Assembly: GCF_024496085.1 (NCBI RefSeq)
Contig: NZ_CP101751.1
Coordinates: 310,001 to 374,000, forward strand
Origin: Flavobacterium cerinum
Lineage (GTDB): Bacteria > Bacteroidota > Bacteroidia > Flavobacteriales > Flavobacteriaceae
Reading direction: 5' to 3'
DNA: 64,000 nucleotides
Within the stretch, counting starts at the first letter, position 1. Each line of letters begins with the position of its first letter. This document shows positions 17,953 to 27,468 of the stretch, piece after piece. Under the pieces are notes generated by a model that saw only the letters and a program-made list of their open reading frames with translations, searched no databases and was not told the origin of the DNA. Position numbers and translations under genes: made by a program.

Positions 17953-18870
17953 ATGTCAAAAAAAGCTACTTATCTTCTCGGTATATTAGCAACCCTTATT
18001 ATCGGTTGTTTTTTGTACCATAAATTTTGTTGTACCCATTGTGATAATTCTTGCTCTATGAAAGACAGTACTATCGCAACCGACCCTAAAAGTGTTGCAC
18101 TTCGCCCGACTTATCCGTTTGCTTTAAAAGGTAGCAGTATTGACTTTTCTTCTCAGAATAACTTTAATTTTTTAAAAAGCGATTTTAAAAAACTACAGCC
18201 CGTTAATGACTCAATTACATTGGGCATCGCTTCATTAAAAGCTTTTCTGGAAAAAGGCAACAATACCCTAAAAATTACCGGATTTGCCACTAAAGACGAA
18301 ATCAACGCTTCCATTTTTCCTAATTTAGGTCATGCCAGAGCCAATGATGTAAAAAACTACTTTATCGCTCAAGGAATTCCTTCTTCCAAAATTGATATCG
18401 ATGGTGTCATTACCGAGGGATTAGCCACCAATAACGAAACAGTATTAGGACCGATAAGCTATAACCTCATCGAGAAAAATATTTCTGAGCCCGCTCCTGA
18501 AACCGACTGGAAAGCCGTTAAAGAAGGACTTAATACCAATCCGCTAACGCTCTATTTCAACACCGGTCAGACTCAAATTGACCTAACCGAATCCGATCGT
18601 CAGAAAATAGCCGATATGATTCATTATATCGATCATGTAGAAAATGCAAAATTAATTGTGGTAGGCTATACCGATAATGTCGGTAATCGCGAAACAAACA
18701 TCCATTTAGGCCAACAACGTGCTGATTTTGCTAAAAATTATCTGATTCAAAACGGTGTCACTTCCGATAAAATAAACAGTAGTTCCAAAGGCCCGGATGA
18801 TCCGTTAATGAGTAATGCGACCAAAGAAGGTCAGGCCAAGAACAGACGGACCGTAATCAAAATCAATTAA
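17953..18870 (+). CDS. OmpA-domain protein with two OmpA-like domains
   Basis: The start is set at ATG 17953 (MSKKATYLLGILATLIIGCFLYHKFCC) rather than the TTG at 17944. One N-terminal hydrophobic segment is an anchor or uncleaved signal, followed by a Cys-rich patch (FCCTHCDNSC). A first, divergent OmpA-like domain (about residues 60-160: LKITGFATKDEINASIFPNLGHARANDVKNYF) lacks some canonical residues. The second (about 195-305: TLYFNTGQTQIDL, VVGYTDNVGNRETNIHLGQQRADFAKNYL, NRRTVIKIN) is a typical peptidoglycan-binding domain with the TDxxGxxxxNxxLGxxRA motif. No beta barrel is present. It sits 16 bp before a second membrane protein, probably one operon. Confidence 0.85.
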   Translation: MSKKATYLLGILATLIIGCFLYHKFCCTHCDNSCSMKDSTIATDPKSVALRPTYPFALKGSSIDFSSQNNFNFLKSDFKKLQPVNDSITLGIASLKAFLEKGNNTLKITGFATKDEINASIFPNLGHARANDVKNYFIAQGIPSSKIDIDGVITEGLATNNETVLGPISYNLIEKNISEPAPETDWKAVKEGLNTNPLTLYFNTGQTQIDLTESDRQKIADMIHYIDHVENAKLIVVGYTDNVGNRETNIHLGQQRADFAKNYLIQNGVTSDKINSSSKGPDDPLMSNATKEGQAKNRRTVIKIN

Positions 18871-18886
18871 CCTAATACCTATACTT

Positions 18887-19408
18887 ATGAATACACCTTG
18901 TATACTCATCCCGGTTTTAACAGGCTTAATCTGTGCGTTATTAGGCTATTTACTAGGAAAACTATCCTCTTCAGGCTCTCATAATTCCAAACAGTTACAA
19001 ATCGACCTGGACAATTGCCGATCCAAATCATCTGATCTGGCAGCCGAACTTGAGGCTTTAAAACGTCATGGTTCTGCTATGGGATTTGCTGCACCTACAT
19101 CTGTACTTCCTTTTAACGCAACACTAGCGGCATCCGTTTTCGGACGAAATATCGCAGAAAATGATCTTAAAGTGATTGAAGGCATCGGTCCCAAAATTGA
19201 AGAGCTATTTAACACATCCGGTATCTTTTCCTGGAAAGCATTATCCGAGACTTCGGTAGATCGATGCAATGAAATCCTTCACAAAGCGGGAGAGCGTTTT
19301 GTAATTCATAATCCAACCACCTGGCCACGTCAGGCTCGAATGGCTTATGAAGGCCGATGGCAGGAACTAAAAGACTGGCAGGATAAACTAGATGGTGGCC
19401 GGGAATAA
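18887..19408 (+). CDS. membrane-anchored helix-hairpin-helix protein (DUF4332-like)
   Basis: 173 residues. A single N-terminal transmembrane segment (CILIPVLTGLICALLGYLLGKL) is followed by a short coiled-coil-like region (LQIDLDNCRSKSSDLAAELEALKRH). A helix-hairpin-helix fold comes next with ENDLKVIEGIGPKIEELFNTSGIFSWKAL, resembling DUF4332 and 50S L21-like HhH domains. Many Bacteroidota have OmpA/HhH pairs like this one, with the OmpA-domain gene directly upstream. The role is unknown; HhH domains often bind DNA, but here the domain may be used for protein contacts. Confidence 0.7.
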   Translation: MNTPCILIPVLTGLICALLGYLLGKLSSSGSHNSKQLQIDLDNCRSKSSDLAAELEALKRHGSAMGFAAPTSVLPFNATLAASVFGRNIAENDLKVIEGIGPKIEELFNTSGIFSWKALSETSVDRCNEILHKAGERFVIHNPTTWPRQARMAYEGRWQELKDWQDKLDGGRE

Positions 19409-19428
19409 TTTTCCGATAAAATAAAAAA

Positions 19429-19454
19429 CCTGTCAGGGATAAAAACCTGACAGG
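19429..19454. terminator. bidirectional terminator hairpin
   Basis: CCTGTCAGG / CCTGACAGG forms a perfect 9-bp stem between convergent genes. The same hairpin and its surroundings recur downstream of the next T9SS paralog at 20795-20820. Confidence 0.75.
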
Positions 19455-19497
19455 CTACTTAAAAACGGTAAGCTCTAAAAACCGCTTTTAGTTTTAT

Positions 19498-20634
19498 TTA
19501 ATTTTTTATTACTTTCTCTACAGCAACGCCCTCATTGGTTTCAATTTCTAAAAAGTAAATTCCCGGTCTCAAATGGGCCAAACTAATCGTTTGCTCGCCT
19601 TTTGCACTACTGAATGCCTTCGATTCGTATACCAATCCATTTGGATCAACTACTTTTACACTACGGATTTCTTTGCCATCTGCCGGTAGAATATCTAAAT
19701 CGTTATTGGTTGGATTCGGGTATATTCTAAGCTTATCAGCTACTATTTCATTTACAACACTATCACTCAATCCTAAATCAGGTTGTTGCGATTTAAATCC
19801 TACAATTTTTAAACAATGGTGAATTGTTTTTTGCCAGCTGTAATCGTTCCATCCCAAATCTCCTGAATTAATTACATGTTCAAAATACATTCCTGAAACA
19901 CTTGTTGCTTTATATACTAATTTAATCGTATAAGTTGTTAAGGCATCACATTCGTATATGCTGGCTGTCGGATTAATCGTAGCCGTAGCTGCTCCGGAAC
20001 TATGTAGCGAAGTCACTTTATAATCAGCTGAAGGACAAGCTGCAGCCGGGTTACTTACCCTTAAATACAAATTATCAGCATTGGCATAATTACCGGTGAC
20101 ATTAAAACCGATATAACCACTGTTTTGTTGTGTATCCGGAATAAGTTTACAGAATGGTGCAAAACTAAGATTAACATTTGGTGCTGCTTCTTTTATTACA
20201 TTGATACGAATATTGAACTCCGCTCTTAAAGTAGCCGGAAGTTGCGGTCTTGTACAATAGGCTCTAAAAACATAATCATTAGCTCCTACCGGTAATGTAC
20301 CTACGAAGTTCACACAAGTACTATTTGCCGAATCAGTTACAAAGGCACCGTTACTTTTGTACAATGTCAAGTATCTTGCTGTTCCTGTCCCTATACAAAC
20401 AAAAGAGCCATTGTTATACGTTAATATAAATATTCCGTCCAAATCGCTTGCATTATAGGGTATAACTACATCAAATTTATACACATTTCCGCTTACCGAC
20501 AAAGGACTGACACTAAGCGCATTTGTTGCTACTACATTTAACGACACCGCTTGTGCATGAACAGATAAAGTTGTCACAAAAAACAGACAGCACAATAACA
20601 CTCCTGTTCTAAAATCAAGAATAATTTTTTTCAT
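19498..20634 (-). CDS. T9SS cargo protein, paralog 3 of a tandem family (type A sorting domain)
   Basis: 378 residues with a signal peptide (GVLLCCLFFVTTLSVHAQA) and a C-terminal type A T9SS sorting domain of about 80 residues: LRIYPNPTNNDLDILP, EIRSVKVVDPNGLVYES and the ending RPGIYFLEIETNEGVAVEKVIKN. The middle is two predicted beta-sandwich regions, with a conserved second part (NLSFAPFCKLIPDTQQNSGYIGFNVTG; CPSADYKVTSLHSSGAATATINPTAS). No enzyme motif is present, so it is probably an adhesin or surface-layer-like protein secreted and anchored through T9SS. It is the most distal of three paralogs and has more divergence in its first domain. Confidence 0.88.
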   Translation of the reverse strand: MKKIILDFRTGVLLCCLFFVTTLSVHAQAVSLNVVATNALSVSPLSVSGNVYKFDVVIPYNASDLDGIFILTYNNGSFVCIGTGTARYLTLYKSNGAFVTDSANSTCVNFVGTLPVGANDYVFRAYCTRPQLPATLRAEFNIRINVIKEAAPNVNLSFAPFCKLIPDTQQNSGYIGFNVTGNYANADNLYLRVSNPAAACPSADYKVTSLHSSGAATATINPTASIYECDALTTYTIKLVYKATSVSGMYFEHVINSGDLGWNDYSWQKTIHHCLKIVGFKSQQPDLGLSDSVVNEIVADKLRIYPNPTNNDLDILPADGKEIRSVKVVDPNGLVYESKAFSSAKGEQTISLAHLRPGIYFLEIETNEGVAVEKVIKN

Positions 20635-20794
20635 GTTTTTATAGTTTTAGTTAAAAACATAAAGTTATTCTTATAAATTATATTTTTAATAAAAAAATCA
20701 CAAATTGTAATTTTTAAAATGATTTCAAATTAAAAAACAACTCAAATTGCACCAAATTAGTTCTGAAACAATTTTCAAGTTTAATAATAAAAAA

Positions 20795-20820
20795 CCTGTC
20801 AGGGATAAAAACCTGACAGG
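20795..20820 (-). terminator. terminator between paralogs 2 and 3 (duplicate of 19429-19454)
   Basis: Identical hairpin CCTGTCAGG / CCTGACAGG. The block 20786-20863 matches 19420-19497 with a single visible difference, so the trailer was duplicated with the gene. Confidence 0.75.
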
Positions 20821-20863
20821 CTACTTAAAAACGGTAAGCTCTAAAAACCGCTTTTAGTTTCAT

Positions 20864-22018
20864 TTAATTTTTTATTACTTTTTCTACAGCAATGCCCTCA
20901 TTGGTTTCGATTTCCAAAAAGTAAATTCCCGGTCTCAAATGCGCCAAACTAATCGTTTGCTCTCCTTTTGCACTACGGAATGCTTTCGATTCGTATACCA
21001 ATCCGTTTGGATCAAGCACTTTTACACTACGGATTTCTTTGCCTTCTGCCGGTAGAATATTTAAATCATTATTGGTTGGATTCGGGTATACATTGATTTT
21101 TTTAGTTTCAACCAAATCAACAGTTACATTTCCTGTAATATTACGTTCAAAAACAGGGTCCACCGGTACAGGCTCAAGTACATTAAGACAGTTTCTAAAT
21201 GTTTTTTTCCAGCTATATTCATTCCAACCGATTTGTCCGGTGCTAACAACCTGTTCTATAGCATTTCCTGAAACTGTAGTTCCTTTATATACTAATTTTA
21301 TAGTATATGTCGTATTGGTTGCACAATCATAAAAACTAGCAGTAGGACTTATCGTAGCAGTCGCAGCGCCGGAATTATGCAACAAGGTTACCTTATAATC
21401 TATATAAGGACAAGTCCCCAAAGCATTAGTTACTCTCAAATATAATTTACCGGCATTCGCATAATTTCCGGTAACATTAAACCCGATATAACCGTTGTAT
21501 TGTTGCGGATTAGTATTCGGAGTCACTTTACAATACGGTGCAAAGTTTAAGTTAACCGACGGAGCTACTTCTTTTGTCACATTAATCTTGATATAAAATG
21601 TACCTCTTAATATGGACGGAAGATCGGGTGCTGAGTTTGCACAATATACGCGCATAACATAATCACTGGTTCCAACTGCTATTGTTCCCGGAATACTTAC
21701 CGTATTAAGATTAGATGAATTACTAACATATCCTCCGGTTCCAGTGTTTAATGTAATGTATCTGAAATAAGGACTTGAACAAGTAAACGGATTACTCGTT
21801 GTTCCATAACTCAGCTTAAAGGTACCGGTCAAACTTGTTTCATAATACGGGATTACGATATTATACGTATGTACCCCACTAATTACTGTTGGCCCGGACA
21901 TACTTAATGCATTAGTTGTACCCAAACTCAAATTTTGTGCATTCAGCGAGAAAGTTGCTGCTAAAAAAAGGCAGCACACCACAAGAGTTGTTTGTACTTT
22001 AAAAATAATTTTTTTCAT
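20864..22018 (-). CDS. T9SS cargo protein, paralog 2 of a tandem family
   Basis: 384 residues. Signal peptide (TLVVCCLFLAATFSLNAQ), an N-terminal beta-rich domain (LGTTNALSMSG, FKLSYGTTSNPFTC), the shared middle domain (NLNFAPYCKVTPNTNPQQYNGYIGFNVTG; YLRVTNALGTCPYIDYKVTLLH) and a type A T9SS sorting domain ending in VEKVIKN. The nucleotide sequence encoding its sorting domain is nearly the same as in paralog 3, while the first domain has diverged, which suggests gene conversion or a recent duplication of the 3' part. The role is probably as an extracellular structural or binding protein. It has its own terminator. Confidence 0.88.
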   Translation of the reverse strand: MKKIIFKVQTTLVVCCLFLAATFSLNAQNLSLGTTNALSMSGPTVISGVHTYNIVIPYYETSLTGTFKLSYGTTSNPFTCSSPYFRYITLNTGTGGYVSNSSNLNTVSIPGTIAVGTSDYVMRVYCANSAPDLPSILRGTFYIKINVTKEVAPSVNLNFAPYCKVTPNTNPQQYNGYIGFNVTGNYANAGKLYLRVTNALGTCPYIDYKVTLLHNSGAATATISPTASFYDCATNTTYTIKLVYKGTTVSGNAIEQVVSTGQIGWNEYSWKKTFRNCLNVLEPVPVDPVFERNITGNVTVDLVETKKINVYPNPTNNDLNILPAEGKEIRSVKVLDPNGLVYESKAFRSAKGEQTISLAHLRPGIYFLEIETNEGIAVEKVIKN

Positions 22019-22226
22019 GTTGTATGGTTTTATGGTTCTATCACAAAACTATCCTTAACAGCTATTTAGAAGCTATTAAAGTCGCTATTTGTGACAAACC
22101 ATATCCAAAATAGTGACGAAACATACTATTTTATTTTCCAAAATGCAAATACTTATTTTAAAAACGCGAGATACTCCCTTCTTTTTAACCCAATAGTATC
22201 GGTCAATATGATTCTCTATAAAATAA

Positions 22227-22258
22227 AGCCTGTCAGACTAAATTAGATCTGACAGGCT
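22227..22258 (-). terminator. terminator after paralog 1
   Basis: Perfect 11-bp stem AGCCTGTCAGA / TCTGACAGGCT with a 10-nt loop. It is related to the other two trailers but more diverged. Confidence 0.75.
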
Positions 22259-22303
22259 AAATAATTTAAACGGCAAGCTCAAAAACCGCTTTCTAATCTC
22301 AAG

Positions 22304-23434
22304 TTAGTTTTTCACTACTTTTTCCACGAATACACCTTCGTTTGTTTCGATCTCTACAAAATAGATTCCCGGTCTCAAATGAGCCAAACTAACTGTTTGC
22401 AAACCTTTAGCGCTACCAAATGCTTTCGATTCGTATACAAATCCACTTGGATCAATTACTTTAGCACTACGGATTTCTTTTCCTTCTACCGGCAGAATAT
22501 TTAAATCGCTATTCGTTGGATTCGGATATACATTGAATTTTTTAGTTTCAGCAAGATCCGCCATGTCTTCATTAGCGATACGACCTACTAATACAGGATC
22601 CTGAGGTTGCGGATCCAACTTATTAAGACAATTTTTAAATGTCTTTGTCCAGCTATAATCCGTCCATCCGATACTTCCGCTGCTTACAATATAAGTAATA
22701 GGTGTTCCCGACATACTCGTAGTTTTATAAACCAGTTTTATTGTATATGTTGTAGTCGAAGCACAATCGTAGAAACTAGCTGTCGGATTAATTGTAGCTG
22801 TAGCTGCCCCGGTGTTATTCAAAAAGGTTACTTTATAATCTGCATAAGGACAAGTTCCCAAAGCATTAGTTACTCTCAAATATAATTTACCGGCATTCAC
22901 ATAATTTCCGGTTACATTAAATCCAATATAACCACTATACAATTGCGGATTACTATTAGGCGTTATTTTACAATAGGGAGAAAAACTTAAACTAACAGAC
23001 GGAGCAGTTTCTCTTGTCACTACAACTTTTATGTTAAATGTTGTTATTACCGGATCCGGCTGACTCGATCCATCCTCACAGTATCCGGTTACAGTATAAC
23101 TGTTTATACCTACTAGCAATGGCCCTGGTATTGTTATTATATTACTGCCAGTCGACGAGTTTACACTTCCAAATGCGTTACTTAAATATAGCTTCTTTGT
23201 ATAATTTGCCTGACAAGAATACGGAACTGTCACATTAAACGTTCCTGTTAAATCATTAGCAAAATACGGAACTGTCACATTATAGGTATATGTCCCACCC
23301 GAAGAAGTACTGGTCATACCTAGTGCATTTGTAGTTCCCAAAGTCAAAGTTTGTGCATTGGAAGAGAAAGCAGCAATTAAAAACAGACAGCACATCAAAA
23401 CGCCTGCTTTCACATCAAAAATAGTTTTTTTCAT
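22304..23434 (-). CDS. T9SS cargo protein, paralog 1 of a tandem family
   Basis: The start is set at 23434 (MKKTIFDVKAGVLMCCLFLIAAF) because a signal peptide follows directly and the paralogs start at the same MKK; 376 residues. Same architecture as the two genes downstream: a beta-rich domain with repeated YNVTVPYFANDLTGTFNVTVPY, the conserved middle domain (SLSFSPYCKITPNSNPQLYSGYIGFNVTG; CPYADYKVTFLNNTGAATATI) and a type A sorting domain (FNVYPNPTNSDLNILP, ending VEKVVKN). It lies just downstream of the LytTR regulator, which reads in the same direction and is a candidate controller of the family. Confidence 0.88.
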   Translation of the reverse strand: MKKTIFDVKAGVLMCCLFLIAAFSSNAQTLTLGTTNALGMTSTSSGGTYTYNVTVPYFANDLTGTFNVTVPYSCQANYTKKLYLSNAFGSVNSSTGSNIITIPGPLLVGINSYTVTGYCEDGSSQPDPVITTFNIKVVVTRETAPSVSLSFSPYCKITPNSNPQLYSGYIGFNVTGNYVNAGKLYLRVTNALGTCPYADYKVTFLNNTGAATATINPTASFYDCASTTTYTIKLVYKTTSMSGTPITYIVSSGSIGWTDYSWTKTFKNCLNKLDPQPQDPVLVGRIANEDMADLAETKKFNVYPNPTNSDLNILPVEGKEIRSAKVIDPSGFVYESKAFGSAKGLQTVSLAHLRPGIYFVEIETNEGVFVEKVVKN

Positions 23435-23619
23435 GTTATAGGTTTTAAAAGTTAATAGCACAAAACTATTTACTAGTAGCTCACAAACCCTTTAAAAATC
23501 GCCATTTGTGATGAATAATATATTAAATAGTGACAAAAAGCAACATTAAAATTCACACTAAATATGAATCCTTGTTTTTTTGGGACGATTTTTTTCTTCC
23601 GATTTTAGCAGCTATAATC

Positions 23620-26181
23620 TTAAAAAACAATTTTATCCAATTCTTCGAGATACGTTTCCCCAACCGGTATCTCTGTCTTCATTATAAATACTGATTTTTT
23701 GGTTTTCTGCTCCACTTTATCAATCCGGATGATATACGAACGATGTACCCGCAAAAATTCTAACGGATCCGGAACTTTATTAATAAAGTCCCCAATTTTA
23801 CATCGCATTACATATGTTTTTTCTTCAGTGACAATATCCATATAATTACCGGATGACTTTACATATAAAATCGTATTGGTTTTTATCCTGATTTCTTTCC
23901 CTTGCTCCCGGAAAACAAAATATTTTTCTTTCTTTTTAATTTTACGCACCCATAATCGCAATAATTCCCGAATTATATCCTGATTATAGGTTAATACCCT
24001 AATACGGAAAAACAAATAAATCAAAGCTCCTAAAAGCAGGAACGCACCACTGATAAACCACCAGGTGGTCCAAAACGGACTACGAATGGTGATCGGCAGC
24101 AGAATCTTTTCGTCTGAAAAAAGCCGGTTATCTTCCAACACCTGAACCTGTAGTTCATAATCGCCCGGCGGAATAAACTCATAACTGATTTTGCGATCAC
24201 TCGTATAATGCCAATTATTATGTAATCCTTTTAATTTATAACGATAAACCGATTCTTCCCGCCCATACGTTACAGATTCAACCCAAAAGTCAAGTTGGTT
24301 ATTATCATAAGCTAACGAAAGCTTTCCAATGGGCTTCTCTTTTATTACATTATTAACCGCAATTTCTTTTAATCGCAAATAATATTTTCTCTTATCAAAA
24401 ATCGATTCAAAATCCTTTTTAGACAAACTACACAGACCATTCGCCGTCGCCACATAAATCGTATCATTTACAACCTCAACGTCTCGAATCTGGTTTTCAA
24501 ACAAACCATCTGAAGTGGTAATATAACGTACTTTATAGGTTCCGTCATCACCAAACACAATTCGGCTTAACCCATAATTCGTACAAGCCCAAACCGTATT
24601 TTTATTTTCCACATAAACTTCAGTAACCAAATCATCAGACAATCCTTTCGACTTATCAATATTAAACGTTTTTCCGGTAAACGGATTATAGACAACCACA
24701 CCTCCTCCTAAACTGGCGAGATAGAAAACTTTCCGTTCCGGTTCGTAATCCAAATCATCAAACCTATAATTTAATAACGGATTTTTCATCTCAATAAATC
24801 CGTTGCCATTCTCAATTTTAAGCCCTCGTATTGTAGCAAAATAATATTTCCCATTCAGTTTCGAAATATCATTGATCCGGAATTTAAGCGTATCTACTTT
24901 TAAAACCGTTCCTTCTTCGATAGCATTAAAAACGCCAAAACGAGATACGATCGGATGTGGCGTATCATCCGACACTTTTAAAGCTCCGCCGGTACAGGAC
25001 AATATCTTTCCCTTATTAGTAAATATTTTTTGATCAACTGTGGAATACAGACTATTTTCAACTTTATAGAATTGTACAATGGCCGGTTTGTTCATCTGTC
25101 CGCGATGCAACATCTCCAATTCCCCTTTGTTACTTTTTTTGTAGATATCGCCGTTATAACATCCTAAAAACAGATTTCCTTCCGTATCACTTGTCAACGA
25201 ATTAATATAAACACCTTTTAGTATGTTTTTGGTAATTTTTTCTTCTTTGCGATAGAAAACACCGCCATCTACAGTTGAAAACCATAACGCGTTAAAGCTA
25301 TCCCGAAATACTTTTGAAACGGAATGTCCGGCGAGGTTTTGCGCTACAACATTTCCGTTTTCATCATAAATAAAAACACCTTTGCCCCGATAGCTGATCC
25401 AAAAATGTTTTGCATCATATCCATTACCTTCCAACGGTTCAAAATTTTCGGGTGAAATGCACTGCGGTTCTTTATTTTTTCGATAAATCCAGGTTGTACC
25501 ATCCGTTATAACAATCTTTGCCCCTTTGAAACCGAATATTCTTTTTATCGTTTGTCTGCGGGTAACGTATTCCGGGTATTCCGATTTTTGCCCCGAAAAG
25601 TACTCTATGTTCTGAATTTTATTGATCACTTTGCTATGAAGCCATCGCGGATTGGTTACCGGCAATTGGTATTTCGACTCTATAGTAATCTTACCTGTAG
25701 CATCTATCGTAAGATAGGATCCAGAAGTAATAAAAAGATGTAGCGTATTTCGGGCATCAACAGCCAGGGAACTAACAAAATAACCCGCCAGATTGTTTTC
25801 TTTTATAAACCGTTCAATAACATAGTTATAACGGTACGGTATAAATTTTTCGGTTCCGTTTTCAAAATAAAACAGTTTACCACTAAAAGTACTACACCAT
25901 ACCTGACCGTTTTCCTGCTGAAAGAAATCAAAAACGGTAATGTCGGCTAATCCGTCTTTGGGTTCAAACTTTTTAAATTGGGTTCCGTTGTAATTCGCCA
26001 ATCCTCTGTCGGTAGCAAACCACATAACTCCGTTTTTATCCTGGAAAATATCGTAGACTTCCTTACTGGGCAGCCCATCTTCCTGTTTAAAATTCTTTAA
26101 CGTGACATTTTGCGCCATTGCGATAGGGTATGGCAATAGCAATACTAACAGGATAAACCTGAAAACAGTTTTTAGGGGCAT
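23620..26181 (-). CDS. one-component membrane regulator: two-component-type sensor propeller + TM + LytTR DNA-binding domain
   Basis: 853 residues. Signal peptide (FILLVLLLPYPIAMAQ), then a large periplasmic region of Reg_prop-type beta-propeller blades (LPSKEVYDIFQDKNGVMWFATDRGLANYNG is typical; also GLSDDLVTEVYVENKNTVWACTNYGLSRI). A Y_Y_Y domain follows (YRYKLKGLHNNWHYTSDRKISYEFIPPGDYELQVQV), then one transmembrane helix (about 705-730) and a cytoplasmic LytTR domain (about 749-853: YVKSSGNYMDIV, FLRVHRSYIIRID). There is no histidine kinase or receiver domain: the sensor is joined straight to the DNA-binding domain, as in some Flavobacteriia regulators. It lies upstream of, and reads toward, three tandem T9SS cargo genes. 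Confidence 0.92.
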   Translation of the reverse strand: MPLKTVFRFILLVLLLPYPIAMAQNVTLKNFKQEDGLPSKEVYDIFQDKNGVMWFATDRGLANYNGTQFKKFEPKDGLADITVFDFFQQENGQVWCSTFSGKLFYFENGTEKFIPYRYNYVIERFIKENNLAGYFVSSLAVDARNTLHLFITSGSYLTIDATGKITIESKYQLPVTNPRWLHSKVINKIQNIEYFSGQKSEYPEYVTRRQTIKRIFGFKGAKIVITDGTTWIYRKNKEPQCISPENFEPLEGNGYDAKHFWISYRGKGVFIYDENGNVVAQNLAGHSVSKVFRDSFNALWFSTVDGGVFYRKEEKITKNILKGVYINSLTSDTEGNLFLGCYNGDIYKKSNKGELEMLHRGQMNKPAIVQFYKVENSLYSTVDQKIFTNKGKILSCTGGALKVSDDTPHPIVSRFGVFNAIEEGTVLKVDTLKFRINDISKLNGKYYFATIRGLKIENGNGFIEMKNPLLNYRFDDLDYEPERKVFYLASLGGGVVVYNPFTGKTFNIDKSKGLSDDLVTEVYVENKNTVWACTNYGLSRIVFGDDGTYKVRYITTSDGLFENQIRDVEVVNDTIYVATANGLCSLSKKDFESIFDKRKYYLRLKEIAVNNVIKEKPIGKLSLAYDNNQLDFWVESVTYGREESVYRYKLKGLHNNWHYTSDRKISYEFIPPGDYELQVQVLEDNRLFSDEKILLPITIRSPFWTTWWFISGAFLLLGALIYLFFRIRVLTYNQDIIRELLRLWVRKIKKKEKYFVFREQGKEIRIKTNTILYVKSSGNYMDIVTEEKTYVMRCKIGDFINKVPDPLEFLRVHRSYIIRIDKVEQKTKKSVFIMKTEIPVGETYLEELDKIVF

Positions 26182-26253
26182 AAATTTTTATTCTAAGCAC
26201 ATCTTTATGTGTTAAAAATAAAAATAATTCTCACAATTTTGATTATTAAAATG

Positions 26254-27468
26254 TCAATTTGAGAAGTTTTTAGCTACAATAAAACCTCCAGTCCATGCAT
26301 TTTGAAAGTTAAAGCCTCCGGTAATGGCATCTATATTCAGAATTTCGCCAGCAAAATATAAATCAGGCAGGATTTTACTTTCCATTGTTTTGAAATTGAT
26401 TTCTTTTAAATCGATTCCGCCGGCTGTTACAAATTCCTCTTTAAATGTACTTTTTCCATTAACCTGAAACTGACCATTAACTAATTGTTCCGCCAAATCA
26501 TTGAGCTGTTTACGGGATACATCCGCCCATTTGGTTTCGACCGAAATACCCGATGCCGTCGCCAGACTTTCCCATAAACGATTCGGAAAATCAAACGGTG
26601 ATTTTTTCACCACAATCTTTTTAGCATGTTCGGTTTTCAACTCGCGAAGTAACTCGGCTGTTTCTTCAAAATCTTTATCATTTAACCAGTTCACTTGTAG
26701 TACAAACTGGTAATTTTTAGCAAAAAGTTCGCGTGCTCCCCATGCTGAAAGTCTTAAAATGCCGGGGCCACTCATTCCCCAATGCGTAATCAGTAACGGA
26801 CCGGAAGCATTTAAACGGGTATTTTTCACCTTTATGGTAGCCATAGCCGACACTCCCATCAAGTCTTTAATTCTGGGATCTTTAATATTAAAGGTAAAAA
26901 GTGACGGTACCGGCGCTATAACAGAATGTCCTAGTGCCTGCAACATTTCCCACATTTTAGGATTACTTCCCGTAGCCATTACAATTTTTGAAGTCTTATA
27001 ATGTTCTTGTGTCGTCTCGATCTTCCAATATCCTTCTCCCTGAAAGAGCGATTGTACACTTTGCCCCGTCAACACATCAATTCCGAGTTTTTTAGTCGCC
27101 AGTTGAAAGCAATCAATAATCGTTTGCGAACTATCACTTACCGGAAACATTCTTCCGTCTTCTTCAATTTTAAGCTCCACTCCGTGCTTTTCAAACCATT
27201 CGATCGTATCACCCGAACAAAACTGATGAAAAGGTCCTTTTAATTCTTTTTCTCCGCGCGGATAAAATTTAACCAGCTCATTCGGAATAAAACAGGCATG
27301 CGTAACATTACAGCGTCCGCCACCGGAAATTCGCACTTTAGAAAGTACTTCTTTCCCGCGTTCCAGGATCGCTATTTTTACTTTCGGATTGTTTTCGGCA
27401 ATGTTGATGGCTGTAAAGAAACCAGCCGCTCCACCACCTATTATAATAACATCGTAGTTTGCGTTCAT
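26254..27468 (-). CDS. HI0933/YhiN family flavoprotein
   Basis: 404 residues, the usual size for the HI0933 family. Features: N-terminal FAD motif VIIIGGGAAGFFTAINIAE, the family signature KVRISGGGRCNVTHACF, KIVMATGSNP in the middle, and the C-terminal FAGEILNIDAITGGFNFQNAWTGGFIVAKN, which closes the FAD site. Known relatives are NAD(P)/FAD-dependent oxidoreductases with little-characterised substrates (BaiN among them). Its start overlaps the stop of the GDPD gene by 4 nt (ATGA), so the two are translationally coupled; no functional link is obvious. Confidence 0.9.
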   Translation of the reverse strand: MNANYDVIIIGGGAAGFFTAINIAENNPKVKIAILERGKEVLSKVRISGGGRCNVTHACFIPNELVKFYPRGEKELKGPFHQFCSGDTIEWFEKHGVELKIEEDGRMFPVSDSSQTIIDCFQLATKKLGIDVLTGQSVQSLFQGEGYWKIETTQEHYKTSKIVMATGSNPKMWEMLQALGHSVIAPVPSLFTFNIKDPRIKDLMGVSAMATIKVKNTRLNASGPLLITHWGMSGPGILRLSAWGARELFAKNYQFVLQVNWLNDKDFEETAELLRELKTEHAKKIVVKKSPFDFPNRLWESLATASGISVETKWADVSRKQLNDLAEQLVNGQFQVNGKSTFKEEFVTAGGIDLKEINFKTMESKILPDLYFAGEILNIDAITGGFNFQNAWTGGFIVAKNFSN

